A stretch of 7,099 nucleotides of DNA from Chloroflexota bacterium (GCA_003513015.1 DOTA01000444.1:1643-8741), one strand, 5' to 3'. Positions 1-6,781 are shown, counted from the stretch's first letter. Notes: generated by a model not told the origin, from the letters alone. Numbers and translations are program-made.

Positions 1-2
1 TG

Positions 3-140
3 TATGGGCAAAAAGGTGGCTACCTCCGCCTGATGGATAGCAAAACCGCGGGAACCCCCTGCGTCAAATGTGGTAGCGAAATTGTGAAGATCGCTTACCT
101 GGGCGGGGCATGCTACTTGTGCCCACAGTGTCAGGCCTAA
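3..140 (+). CDS. Fpg/Nei-family DNA glycosylase, C-terminal fragment (zinc finger)
   Basis: This is the 3' end of a gene that begins before the window; 45 codons remain and they end in TAA. The translation holds a C-x2-C-x16-C-x2-C zinc finger (CVKC ... CPQC, followed by QA and the stop), which is the C-terminal DNA-binding finger of the Fpg (MutM) / Nei family. These enzymes excise oxidised bases in base-excision repair, using an N-terminal proline and a helix-two-turn-helix domain that would lie upstream. The preceding YGQKGGY stretch fits the linker that leads into the finger in this family. Aligned with E. coli Fpg, the conserved finger arginine (QRAT) is glycine here (GGAC). My recollection is that a subgroup of bacterial family members has GGS/GGA at this place, so the protein is probably functional but not a classical MutM. 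Fpg and Nei cannot be told apart from the fragment, so no symbol is given. Confidence 0.85.
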   Translation, partial: YGQKGGYLRLMDSKTAGTPCVKCGSEIVKIAYLGGACYLCPQCQA

Positions 141-156
141 AACAGTACCCCGGTCA

Positions 157-184
157 TGGATTTTGGTTTGAGTTGGTGTATAAT
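157..184 (+). promoter_or_regulatory. Candidate sigma70-type promoter upstream of the metallopeptidase gene
   Basis: A perfect -10 hexamer TATAAT lies at 179-184. The best -35 match at a workable spacing is TGGATT at 157-162 (16-base spacer), which is weak. Transcription would begin near 191 and leave a leader of about 160 bases before the ATG at 351. The rest of the 141-350 gap is AT-rich and shows no convincing hairpin terminator after the glycosylase gene, no tRNA-like fold and no coding frame. Only the -10 box is strong, so the assignment is tentative. Confidence 0.4.
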
Positions 185-350
185 CTTTACACATTAACGG
201 TTCATCGAGGGGCACAATCGGTTGGTCGTTAATTTTATCCGTTCTCCCCTGCATCGTTGCCTTTCATCACAACCCAAATAGGGATTTGTTCCATATAAAC
301 GCATTGGTAAAACATTTTCATATTTTATTGGTGAATGGAGGATTTTCACG

Positions 351-1817
351 ATGGATATCTGGGAGTGCAGAAAGAAAGCATTAATCAGTCAAGCCAAAGA
401 TTTGCAAACTAATTTGTCCGACGATTCGATTCAGGGGCAATTAAAAGATCTGATTCAATGCTACATCAATTATGTTGATCAACACTTTATTCTCTTGCAT
501 GATGGCTTTTTTGGTTCAAGAGGTTTTCGCTCATCTACAGAATTTCCACCTGAGCATGTGATGCATGTGACCTTAAACCAAGCAGCTTATGATTTAGAAG
601 TATTTGAACGCTTGATATTACAAAGAGTCCGTTCAACAAATCCGAGCAGTGATTTCCTCGAGATCGCCGATTTTTTGGCTAACGAAGCGCTCAAACCTGC
701 GAATTCTTTGCTGGGAATGGCTGAAGAAAATAATACACCTGCAGTATTTACATACTTTCATAAATCTCCCTTAATCCGGTTAATCCCATATGCGGATGTG
801 GCACTAATAGGGATTCCTTATACAGCAGCTACATGCGCGAAAGATTTGCTTGCCATTCCCCACGAAGTCGGGCATTATATTTTTTGGCACGGTAATAAAA
901 TCCGCAATCAATCCTTGGTGGATGATTCGATCCAAAATCCTATTTTTGCAGAGATTGTTGAAAGGAAAAATGCGGGCAGTCCAAAAGATACTGCGATTAT
1001 CCTGGAGTCAGCGCTATACAATTGGCAAGAGGAACTATTTGCTGATATCTACGGAAGCCAAATCGCAGGTCCTTTCATTGCCCTGGATTGGCAAGACTAT
1101 CAACTCCGCAATAATCAAGAAACCTTTGAGGAAGATGATGGCGAACACCCAACCCCAGCGTACAGACCCAATATCTATACAATCGCCGCCGAAGATGTAT
1201 GGCAAACACGCCTTAATGATTTATGGGAAATGAAGTTGAGCCAGCGAATAACTAACCGCTATTGGAATCAAATAACATTATCTTTGGATATAAATCCCCA
1301 AAAATTTCTATCAAAGATGATATTGGATCAAGCTGAGCGTGAAATAGTAATCCAGAGACTAAAACGAATAAATTCAACGAAAAACCAATTTGCACCCGAA
1401 ACCCTAAACCAAAGGTTGAGCATATTTGTTACGGATATAATTCAAAAATACCTTTCTACGATACAGGAAGAAAATCGCAATACAATTTGGGGAAAAATAA
1501 TCGACAAAACCCAAAACATCTACTCCCCATCTGCATTTACTCCGGAAGAACTGTTTGGTTTACTTAGTGCAATCGTGTTTCCTAGTGAAACTTATGATCT
1601 TGATCTATCAGAATTACAAAATGAATTGGTGGTTGGTGCCACTTCATATGCTCAAAACAGACACCCGATTAGCTGCATAGACTATGAGGTACTCAAAGAT
1701 CAATGGGTAGGCAAATGGTCACCTACTCAAACTTTATTTAATTGGCCAGAATGGTTACCGTTATTTAAAGCGGATGGATGGACAACCGAGGGGCCTTCGA
1801 ATCCCTGGACTACCTAA
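351..1817 (+). CDS. Putative HEXXH zinc metallopeptidase (gluzincin-like), family unknown
   Basis: The protein has 488 residues. The start is supported by GGAGGA at 337-342, eight bases before the ATG. I do not recognise the family. What is visible: HEVGH at 171-175, the zinc-binding and catalytic motif of zincin peptidases, preceded by a hydrophobic helix-like segment; then QEELFADIYG at 226-235, containing E228-x3-D232, the third-ligand pattern of gluzincins such as thermolysin; then HPTPAYR at 266-272, whose His or Arg could contribute to the active site. The H175-to-E228 gap (53 residues) is much longer than in thermolysin, which suggests an inserted helical segment. There is no signal peptide and no clear membrane segment, so a cytoplasmic enzyme is likely. 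The C-terminal tail is unusually rich in tryptophan (six between 452 and 486). The gene looks AT-richer than the ABC genes. It converges on the kinase fusion with a 12-base gap. Peptidase activity is inferred from motifs, and the substrate is unknown. Confidence 0.75.
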   Translation: MDIWECRKKALISQAKDLQTNLSDDSIQGQLKDLIQCYINYVDQHFILLHDGFFGSRGFRSSTEFPPEHVMHVTLNQAAYDLEVFERLILQRVRSTNPSSDFLEIADFLANEALKPANSLLGMAEENNTPAVFTYFHKSPLIRLIPYADVALIGIPYTAATCAKDLLAIPHEVGHYIFWHGNKIRNQSLVDDSIQNPIFAEIVERKNAGSPKDTAIILESALYNWQEELFADIYGSQIAGPFIALDWQDYQLRNNQETFEEDDGEHPTPAYRPNIYTIAAEDVWQTRLNDLWEMKLSQRITNRYWNQITLSLDINPQKFLSKMILDQAEREIVIQRLKRINSTKNQFAPETLNQRLSIFVTDIIQKYLSTIQEENRNTIWGKIIDKTQNIYSPSAFTPEELFGLLSAIVFPSETYDLDLSELQNELVVGATSYAQNRHPISCIDYEVLKDQWVGKWSPTQTLFNWPEWLPLFKADGWTTEGPSNPWTT

Positions 1818-1829
1818 TCGTATGGCCGT

Positions 1830-4800
1830 TTATTGAAGAAGTTTGGCTAATTTCTCTCGTATAGGATGCTCTGGGAAAGTCTCGGATATTTTCAGGCCTC
1901 TTTCCCAGGCTTCGTGTGCCCATTGCATTTGATTCATCTGTTGGTGAATATTGCCCAATTGCCATAGAACAAACACACTCCCCCATCGATCTTGAATAGA
2001 CAAAGTTAATTTTAGACTTTCCTGGGCAGCATCTAAAGCCCGGGAAAGATTTTTCATACCAATTTCAATCAGACTAAGTTTATAATTTAGCTTTGCCTGA
2101 GACTTTCGATCATTAATGTTTTTCGAAATCTCTAGGCTCTCCAAGGCATATAAACGGGCTTTGGAAAATCCCCCTTGATACCGATATATATCTGAAATTG
2201 TTTCTAGGATAGTAACACGTTCAGACTGTTCCTGGTATTCATCACATAATTTCATCGCTCGATCACCATACCCTAGAGCATCATCTGGGTTTTCTAGTTG
2301 AAGTTCCAACTGGGCAAGGAAACTTAACGTCCGGATTGCACCACGCCATTCAGATTGAGATTCTTGCAGCTTGAGTGCTCGCTGTAAATATCGTTCGGTA
2401 TCAACAAAGTTCTCCTGATAGAAGCGAATATATGCTATACGATATAAAACATCAGCAACCCCGATATCATTTCTAATTTCTTCCTGAATTCGCAGGCTTT
2501 CCCCCAGCAATCTTTCAGCAACCACATATTGCGCACGTTCCACACCAATCCGACCAAGAAAATATAAAACCTTTCCCAAACCAGTACGATTCTGCAGAAA
2601 TTCAAAGATCTGCCGAGAACGATTCAAATGCTGTTCCGCTTCATCATAATCATTTTGCTCGATGCAAGCTTCTCCCCAGCGACACAAATAATCAGCTAAC
2701 CTGCTTTGATCCGCCAAATTTTCCGCCGCCTCACAGGCCCACTGATAGCCCTGGCGGGCAGTGGAAAAATAGCCACGGGAAATCCAAAATTCGTGGAGTG
2801 CTTCGGCATATGCCAATGTTTTTTCCCAGAGGTCCCATTCGTAAACCACCCGCATCCCAACAGCAATATTGGCCTGTTCCTGCTCCAAAGCCAGGAATTG
2901 ATGGCAATACTCATTGGCATAGCTCAAATAAAATTCCGCCATACGTCGTAAAATGACTGAATCATCACCAAGTTGTTCGCGGGCAAAATCAGATAACAAG
3001 GTGTGCTGCCGGTAATGTCGATCACCCTGTTCAAATAGCAGAGAATATGAAACCAGGGTGTCCAGATGTTCGCACATTGTGGAACGCTCAATCCCGGCAA
3101 TGGCAGCCATAGCCGAGGCACTAAAGGGGCGCTCATCGAAAACCGCGACCAACGAGAAGGTGCGCTTAAGTTCGCGATCCAAATCATCCCAACTGATCGC
3201 GATTGATGAACGCACGGCGATATCACTCATCCGCAGTACATCCAGGCGCGACTTTTCATCACTTAAACGGATGAACAAATCCTCCAACCGCCAGCGCCGT
3301 CGGGATGCCAAACGCCGGGCGGCGATTTTGACAGCAAGCGGTAAACCCCCAAGCAAATTGATTATTTCTTCGGCAGTTTGCGCTTCCGCATCCACGCGCG
3401 GCTGGCCTACAATCTGTGCCATGATTTGGCGACACTCCGAGATCGACATCTCGAAAAGGTGTATTTCGTAGGCTTCCAACGCAACCGGGAAATCAAGATT
3501 CCGGGTAGTCATGATAGAAACGCAGCCCGATCCGCCGGGTAAGAGTAACCGAGCATCTTCAGGATCACGGATATCGTCGAGGATCAGCATCACTTTTTTG
3601 TCGCTGAGTATGCTTCTCAGCGCCGCGGCACGGCTTTCGAAATCTGGCAATCGGCTTAAATCAACGCCAAGTGCATGGGCCCAACTATCCAGAATGGCGA
3701 GGGGTTCACTGGTGGCTAAGTTGGCCCACAGAACACCATCGGGGAAGTGACTGTGAAACGCGTGCGCAACGCGCGTAGCCAGGGCAGATTTTCCAACCCC
3801 ACCCATACCCGTAATGCAAACCAGGTTAGCAATAGGTTCCCCGAGCAACGTGGCTGACAATTCATCCAGGGCTGCACTTCGTCCTACAAAATCCAAGATA
3901 TCGCGCGGGGCCTGGAAAGGTGTCCGGGTATGTTCCTGTTTCATGGGGGAGGCCAGAATATCGGTGCCAATATATGGTTTAACGGAATCATCCAAGATAC
4001 CGTAATCAGGCTCTGCCTCCCAGGTGGCCTTAAGGATTCGAACCTGGATTTCCGCGGCCTCCAAATAATCATGCAGCAAATCGTCAACGGTCTGATAACG
4101 CGCTTCCGGTAATTTTTCCAATGTTTTACAAATGACATCATCTATTTGAACCGAGATTTCAGGATTGAAATCGGATGCCCGAGGAGGCAGCGTGTATAAG
4201 TGATGCATAATAAATTCGGATACAGTAGTGCCCCGAAATGGCGGCTCACCTGTGAGTAAAAGAAACAGGAGGATTCCGAGAGAGTATATATCACTGCGGG
4301 CATCCGCTGGCGCGCCATTGCACTGTTCAGGTGACATGAATTTAGGCGTACCAATAAAGGCATCGTCAAGCGAAAAATCAGGGTTTCCTATCACATGGGC
4401 AATCCCAAAATCAGCCAGAACAATTTGACCATCTGAGGTGAACATAATGTTAGAAGGTTTAATATCACGGTGGATGACCCCCTGCGAGTGTGCATATTTG
4501 ATGGCCTCGGCCAGTGGCAAGAAAATGGAATTGGTTTCATTCAAAGATAATCCATATTGAAACTCGCTTCTGGTTACCAGCCGATCCTCGAGGGTTTCCC
4601 CAGCGATAAATTCCATCACCATATACGGGATAGTACCTTCAAAATCGAAATCGTAGACCTGCACAATATTGTAGTGACGTAGCTGGGCCACCGCAGCCGC
4701 TTCGCGCTTAAACCGCTCCAGATAATCTTCTTTGAAGTTTAGGTGTTGATGCAAAACTTTGATTGCTACATAGCGTTTTAAATTTGGATGATAGCCTTTG

Positions 4801-4880
4801 TAGACGTCAGCCATTCCCCCGCGACCAACGAGCTCTTCGAGTTTATATTTGCCCAGATTCTTCCCTGTTAAGTTCTCCAT
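1830..4880 (-). CDS. Ser/Thr protein kinase / NB-ARC NTPase / TPR fusion (STAND, NLR-like)
   Basis: The protein has 1016 residues and three modules. The kinase (about 12-272) has the glycine loop GRGGMADV at 19-26, VAIK with K41, E60 of helix C, HRDIKPSN at 137-144 (D139, N144), DFG at 157-159, SPE at 183-185, D197 and R261, so every catalytic residue is present. A polar linker without a membrane segment (273-325) leads to an NB-ARC domain: Walker A GMGGVGKS at 358-365, Walker B VMLILDD at 430-436, TTR at 458-460 and GLPLA at 512-516. A winged-helix region follows; its MHD-type position reads QHT (H626). Eight TPR units run from 691 to 1004. Known STAND proteins use the NTPase as an ATP/ADP switch, the repeats as sensor and the N-terminus as output, so a ligand-gated cytoplasmic kinase is inferred. 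The start is supported by AAAAGGA at 4888-4894, seven bases upstream. The ligand and the kinase substrates are unknown. Confidence 0.93.
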   Translation of the reverse strand: MENLTGKNLGKYKLEELVGRGGMADVYKGYHPNLKRYVAIKVLHQHLNFKEDYLERFKREAAAVAQLRHYNIVQVYDFDFEGTIPYMVMEFIAGETLEDRLVTRSEFQYGLSLNETNSIFLPLAEAIKYAHSQGVIHRDIKPSNIMFTSDGQIVLADFGIAHVIGNPDFSLDDAFIGTPKFMSPEQCNGAPADARSDIYSLGILLFLLLTGEPPFRGTTVSEFIMHHLYTLPPRASDFNPEISVQIDDVICKTLEKLPEARYQTVDDLLHDYLEAAEIQVRILKATWEAEPDYGILDDSVKPYIGTDILASPMKQEHTRTPFQAPRDILDFVGRSAALDELSATLLGEPIANLVCITGMGGVGKSALATRVAHAFHSHFPDGVLWANLATSEPLAILDSWAHALGVDLSRLPDFESRAAALRSILSDKKVMLILDDIRDPEDARLLLPGGSGCVSIMTTRNLDFPVALEAYEIHLFEMSISECRQIMAQIVGQPRVDAEAQTAEEIINLLGGLPLAVKIAARRLASRRRWRLEDLFIRLSDEKSRLDVLRMSDIAVRSSIAISWDDLDRELKRTFSLVAVFDERPFSASAMAAIAGIERSTMCEHLDTLVSYSLLFEQGDRHYRQHTLLSDFAREQLGDDSVILRRMAEFYLSYANEYCHQFLALEQEQANIAVGMRVVYEWDLWEKTLAYAEALHEFWISRGYFSTARQGYQWACEAAENLADQSRLADYLCRWGEACIEQNDYDEAEQHLNRSRQIFEFLQNRTGLGKVLYFLGRIGVERAQYVVAERLLGESLRIQEEIRNDIGVADVLYRIAYIRFYQENFVDTERYLQRALKLQESQSEWRGAIRTLSFLAQLELQLENPDDALGYGDRAMKLCDEYQEQSERVTILETISDIYRYQGGFSKARLYALESLEISKNINDRKSQAKLNYKLSLIEIGMKNLSRALDAAQESLKLTLSIQDRWGSVFVLWQLGNIHQQMNQMQWAHEAWERGLKISETFPEHPIREKLAKLLQ

Positions 4881-4937
4881 CCTGATATCCTTTTATATCT
4901 GTGAACAGGATTACCATCTAACTCGTGATGCATTTTC

Positions 4938-4943
4938 ATTATA
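4938..4943 (-). promoter_or_regulatory. Candidate -10 box for the kinase fusion gene
   Basis: Read on the minus strand, these bases are a perfect TATAAT. At a 16-18-base spacing the -35 position offers only weak matches (AAAGCC or a neighbouring hexamer), so an activator or a weak promoter is possible. The start would fall near 4931, giving a leader of about 50 bases before the ATG at 4880. The element lies downstream of the ABC operon terminator, which supports separate transcription of the kinase gene. Confidence 0.5.
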
Positions 4944-4991
4944 CCGCCATAGATTACTCAGGCTTTAGGCGCTCCTTTCATCAGATATTTT

Positions 4992-5019
4992 AAAAAAGCC
5001 CCAGAACGAATTCTGGGGC
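4992..5019 (-). terminator. Intrinsic terminator of the ABC transporter operon
   Basis: Read on the minus strand, a perfect 9-base-pair stem (GCCCCAGAA paired with TTCTGGGGC) closes a TTCG tetraloop and is followed directly by six T residues. The hairpin starts 20 bases past the permease stop codon. It separates the ABC operon from the kinase fusion gene on the same strand. In the plus direction the stem is not followed by a T run, so it should act in one direction only. Confidence 0.93.
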
Positions 5020-5039
5020 GATGATTTAGCATTGGAGTA

Positions 5040-5870
5040 TTACGATTGAATCACTGCCCGCTGCCAGGGCCAGGCTCCCACGGTGATGTTGCGCCGCTGG
5101 AAGAAGAACATTGCCAGCCCGAAAGCAACCAGGGTAATGATCGACAGCGCTAGAAGATTTTCAAAAGATTGGCCTTTTTTTAAAGCTTCGCCAGTGGCCT
5201 TGTAGTAGTGAAACAGGAACAGGGGGCCGATCTTTTCGAGTGATTCGATCAGGCCACTGAGGTTGTTGCCCAAATAGCTGACTAAAACTACGACCGCGGA
5301 GATCACTGAGGCGACGCGGCGACTGGGACTGAAGGCTCCCAGAAAGAGGCTGATCATACCCACCGCCAAAACTAACGGTAATGCCCCCAACAAGCTAAAG
5401 AACACATTCTTAGGTGTAACATTTGTGTCGATTTGCGAACTGATCACTTGCAGGGTCAGGGCGGCGCCAGCCGCAACAATCGAAAGGATAATGAGCAGAG
5501 CAAGCACCAGAGCGGCGGCTTTGACTGCCACAATCTGCCAGCGCGGGGTAGGCAGCGTAACAATCAACTCCAATCGGCCTTCATCTTCTTCGCCAGCCAA
5601 CGTGCCTGTCCCATTGGCCACAGCAAAAATACACAAGATCAGTGGCACCAAATTCGTCACTGTGGAGGCCATATAATCTTCAAATGAACCCATACTGATG
5701 CCCATGGCCTGATAGAAGGCCAAATCCAAGATCTCCTGAAAACCAGCCATCTGATCCGCAAAGGAGGGATATAAACCGACATAAACCACCGGGAAAAAGC
5801 ACAACCCCAATCCCCAGCCGATGATGGCAATACGACGAAAACGCAATTCCTGTAAAAAGAGTCTAAACAT
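5040..5870 (-). CDS. ABC-2 type transporter permease subunit
   Basis: This is a 276-residue integral membrane protein and the channel partner of the ATPase encoded just before it. Hydrophobic segments lie at about 14-34, 72-90, 116-141, 156-180, 186-205 and 237-258, giving the six spans usual for ABC-2 permeases. Between spans two and three, AGEEDEGRLELIVTLPTPR (92-110) with the nearby K117 matches the conserved cytoplasmic E-x-x-G-x-L-E-x-L-x-x-x-P segment that contacts the ATPase in this family. The start chosen is the ATG at 5868-5870, preceded by GGAGG five bases upstream and overlapping the ATPase stop by eight bases. Earlier in-frame ATGs exist (5880-5882, and up to 6035), but they lie deeper in the ATPase gene and none is as well placed relative to a ribosome binding site. 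The substrate cannot be read from the sequence; related pairs export drugs, peptides or lipids. Confidence 0.9.
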   Translation of the reverse strand: MFRLFLQELRFRRIAIIGWGLGLCFFPVVYVGLYPSFADQMAGFQEILDLAFYQAMGISMGSFEDYMASTVTNLVPLILCIFAVANGTGTLAGEEDEGRLELIVTLPTPRWQIVAVKAAALVLALLIILSIVAAGAALTLQVISSQIDTNVTPKNVFFSLLGALPLVLAVGMISLFLGAFSPSRRVASVISAVVVLVSYLGNNLSGLIESLEKIGPLFLFHYYKATGEALKKGQSFENLLALSIITLVAFGLAMFFFQRRNITVGAWPWQRAVIQS

Positions 5871-6771
5871 GGGTGCCTCCATTTTCTTTGCCGTAGTATG
5901 CCAGGAAGATTTCTTCCAGGCTAACGGGGATGGTTTCGATATCGGTGATACCAAAGGATGCCATTTTTTGCATAACCTGGTCCAGATGACTGTGAATTTC
6001 CAAGGTAATACCCTGTTCATCCCGGCTGATTTCAATTACGCCATCTTCAGCAACAGCATCTGGTAAGGGCGTAGTAACAAAATTGAAGCGAATGCGCTTG
6101 AAATGCTGGGTGGTCAAATCTTCAACGCGTTCGGTGGCAACCAATTGCCCATTACGGATGATGCCTACACGATCACACACATCTTGCGCTTCTGGCAAGA
6201 TGTGTGTAGAAAAAAAGACCGTGGAACCAGCCTGATTAGCCTCCCGCACCAGTTCCAGTACGGTTTGTTGCACCAAAGGATCCAGTCCGCTGGTGGGCTC
6301 ATCCAAAATCAGGAGGTCGGGCTTGTTCATAAAAGCCATTACAATGCCGACTTTTTGTTTGTTACCGCGCGAAAATTGACGGATGCGGCGTTTGGTGTCC
6401 AAATCCAACCGTTCCGCTAAAGAACGCCAATACAGCGGATCGGGGCTATTCTTCTGCAAAGATGCAAACATTTTGAAGAATTCTTCGGCCCGCATTTCGC
6501 CGTACAGGTTCAATTCTCCGGGCAAGTAACCAATGCGCTCACGGATAGCAACGCCTTCTTTTTGGCAATCTCGCCCAAAGATATGCGCTTTGCCACGCGT
6601 GGGGCGAATAACATCCATGAGTACACGTTGGGTAGTGGTTTTCCCAGCGCCATTCGGGCCAAGAAAACCAAAGACCTCACCGCGCTCGACTTGCAAATCT
6701 ACATCAAGGATGCCGCGATGTTTTCCGTAGTATACAGATAATCCACTTGTTTCGATTATGTAATCACTCAT
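5863..6771 (-). CDS. ABC transporter ATP-binding protein (ABC-2 exporter type)
   Basis: This is a 302-residue cytoplasmic ATPase that powers the permease encoded downstream. It has Walker A GPNGAGKT at 38-45, the GYLPGE region at 81-86, an ABC signature SRGNKQ at 134-139 in place of LSGGQ, Walker B LLILDEPT at 153-160 with catalytic E158, the SGLD D-loop at 161-164 and the H-loop H190. Such Gly-Asn-Lys-Gln signatures are normal in the drug- and antibiotic-exporter subfamily (BcrA/CcmA-like). A C-terminal extension of about 80 residues ends in a V-S-L-E-E-I-F-L-A-Y-Y motif, which is also typical. The start is the ATG at 6769-6771, chosen for the AGGAGG just upstream; an in-frame ATG at 6843 would add 24 residues that do not resemble the family. 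The stop codon lies inside the permease start, so the two are probably translationally coupled. Confidence 0.94.
   Translation of the reverse strand: MSDYIIETSGLSVYYGKHRGILDVDLQVERGEVFGFLGPNGAGKTTTQRVLMDVIRPTRGKAHIFGRDCQKEGVAIRERIGYLPGELNLYGEMRAEEFFKMFASLQKNSPDPLYWRSLAERLDLDTKRRIRQFSRGNKQKVGIVMAFMNKPDLLILDEPTSGLDPLVQQTVLELVREANQAGSTVFFSTHILPEAQDVCDRVGIIRNGQLVATERVEDLTTQHFKRIRFNFVTTPLPDAVAEDGVIEISRDEQGITLEIHSHLDQVMQKMASFGITDIETIPVSLEEIFLAYYGKENGGTHV
5876..5880 (-). promoter_or_regulatory. Ribosome binding site that fixes the permease start
   Basis: Read on the minus strand this is GGAGG, five bases before the ATG at 5868-5870. It lies inside the last codons of the ATPase gene (encoding Gly-Gly), so the permease is translated from an overlapping signal. 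It favours this ATG over the upstream in-frame one at 5880-5882, which overlaps the site itself. Confidence 0.8.
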
Positions 6772-6775
6772 GATA

Positions 6776-6781
6776 CCTCCT
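6776..6781 (-). promoter_or_regulatory. Ribosome binding site that fixes the ATPase start
   Basis: Read on the minus strand this is AGGAGG, four bases before the ATG at 6769-6771. It selects the start giving MSDYIIE, the usual N-terminus for this family, and leaves the longer in-frame extension upstream untranslated. Confidence 0.85.

Noticed and set aside
156..197. 13-codon ATG frame in the gap before the peptidase gene, a possible leader peptide.
   Set aside because: No ribosome binding site precedes it and it contains the candidate -10 box, so it would not be on the transcript. There is no attenuator-like hairpin after it.
202..260. Possible hairpin from AGGGG near 208 and CCCCT near 246.
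   Set aside because: Only five base pairs over a loop of more than 30 bases and no T tail. It does not support a terminator or riboswitch.
619..633. MHD-type position of the kinase protein reading QHT (residues 625-627) as a sign of a broken switch.
   Set aside because: In bacterial NB-ARC proteins often only the histidine is kept, and it is present. Walker A, Walker B and GLPLA are intact, so there is no sign of inactivation. (The numbers given for this item are residue positions in the kinase protein.)
850..1233. 127-codon open frame on the plus strand inside the metallopeptidase gene.
   Set aside because: It overlaps the HEXXH and EExxAD coding region in another frame, has no domain, and is rich in Lys and Arg as expected of an off-frame reading.
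3058..3471. 137-codon open frame on the plus strand inside the NB-ARC region.
   Set aside because: It is antisense to the GC-rich NB-ARC coding region, has a Ser/Arg-rich composition typical of an antisense shadow, and has no recognisable domain.
5871..6035. Longer permease reading frame starting at 6035, or at the ATG at 5880-5882.
   Set aside because: The extra residues overlap the well-defined C-terminus of the ATPase and resemble no permease N-terminus. GGAGG at 5876-5880 is spaced correctly only for the ATG at 5870.
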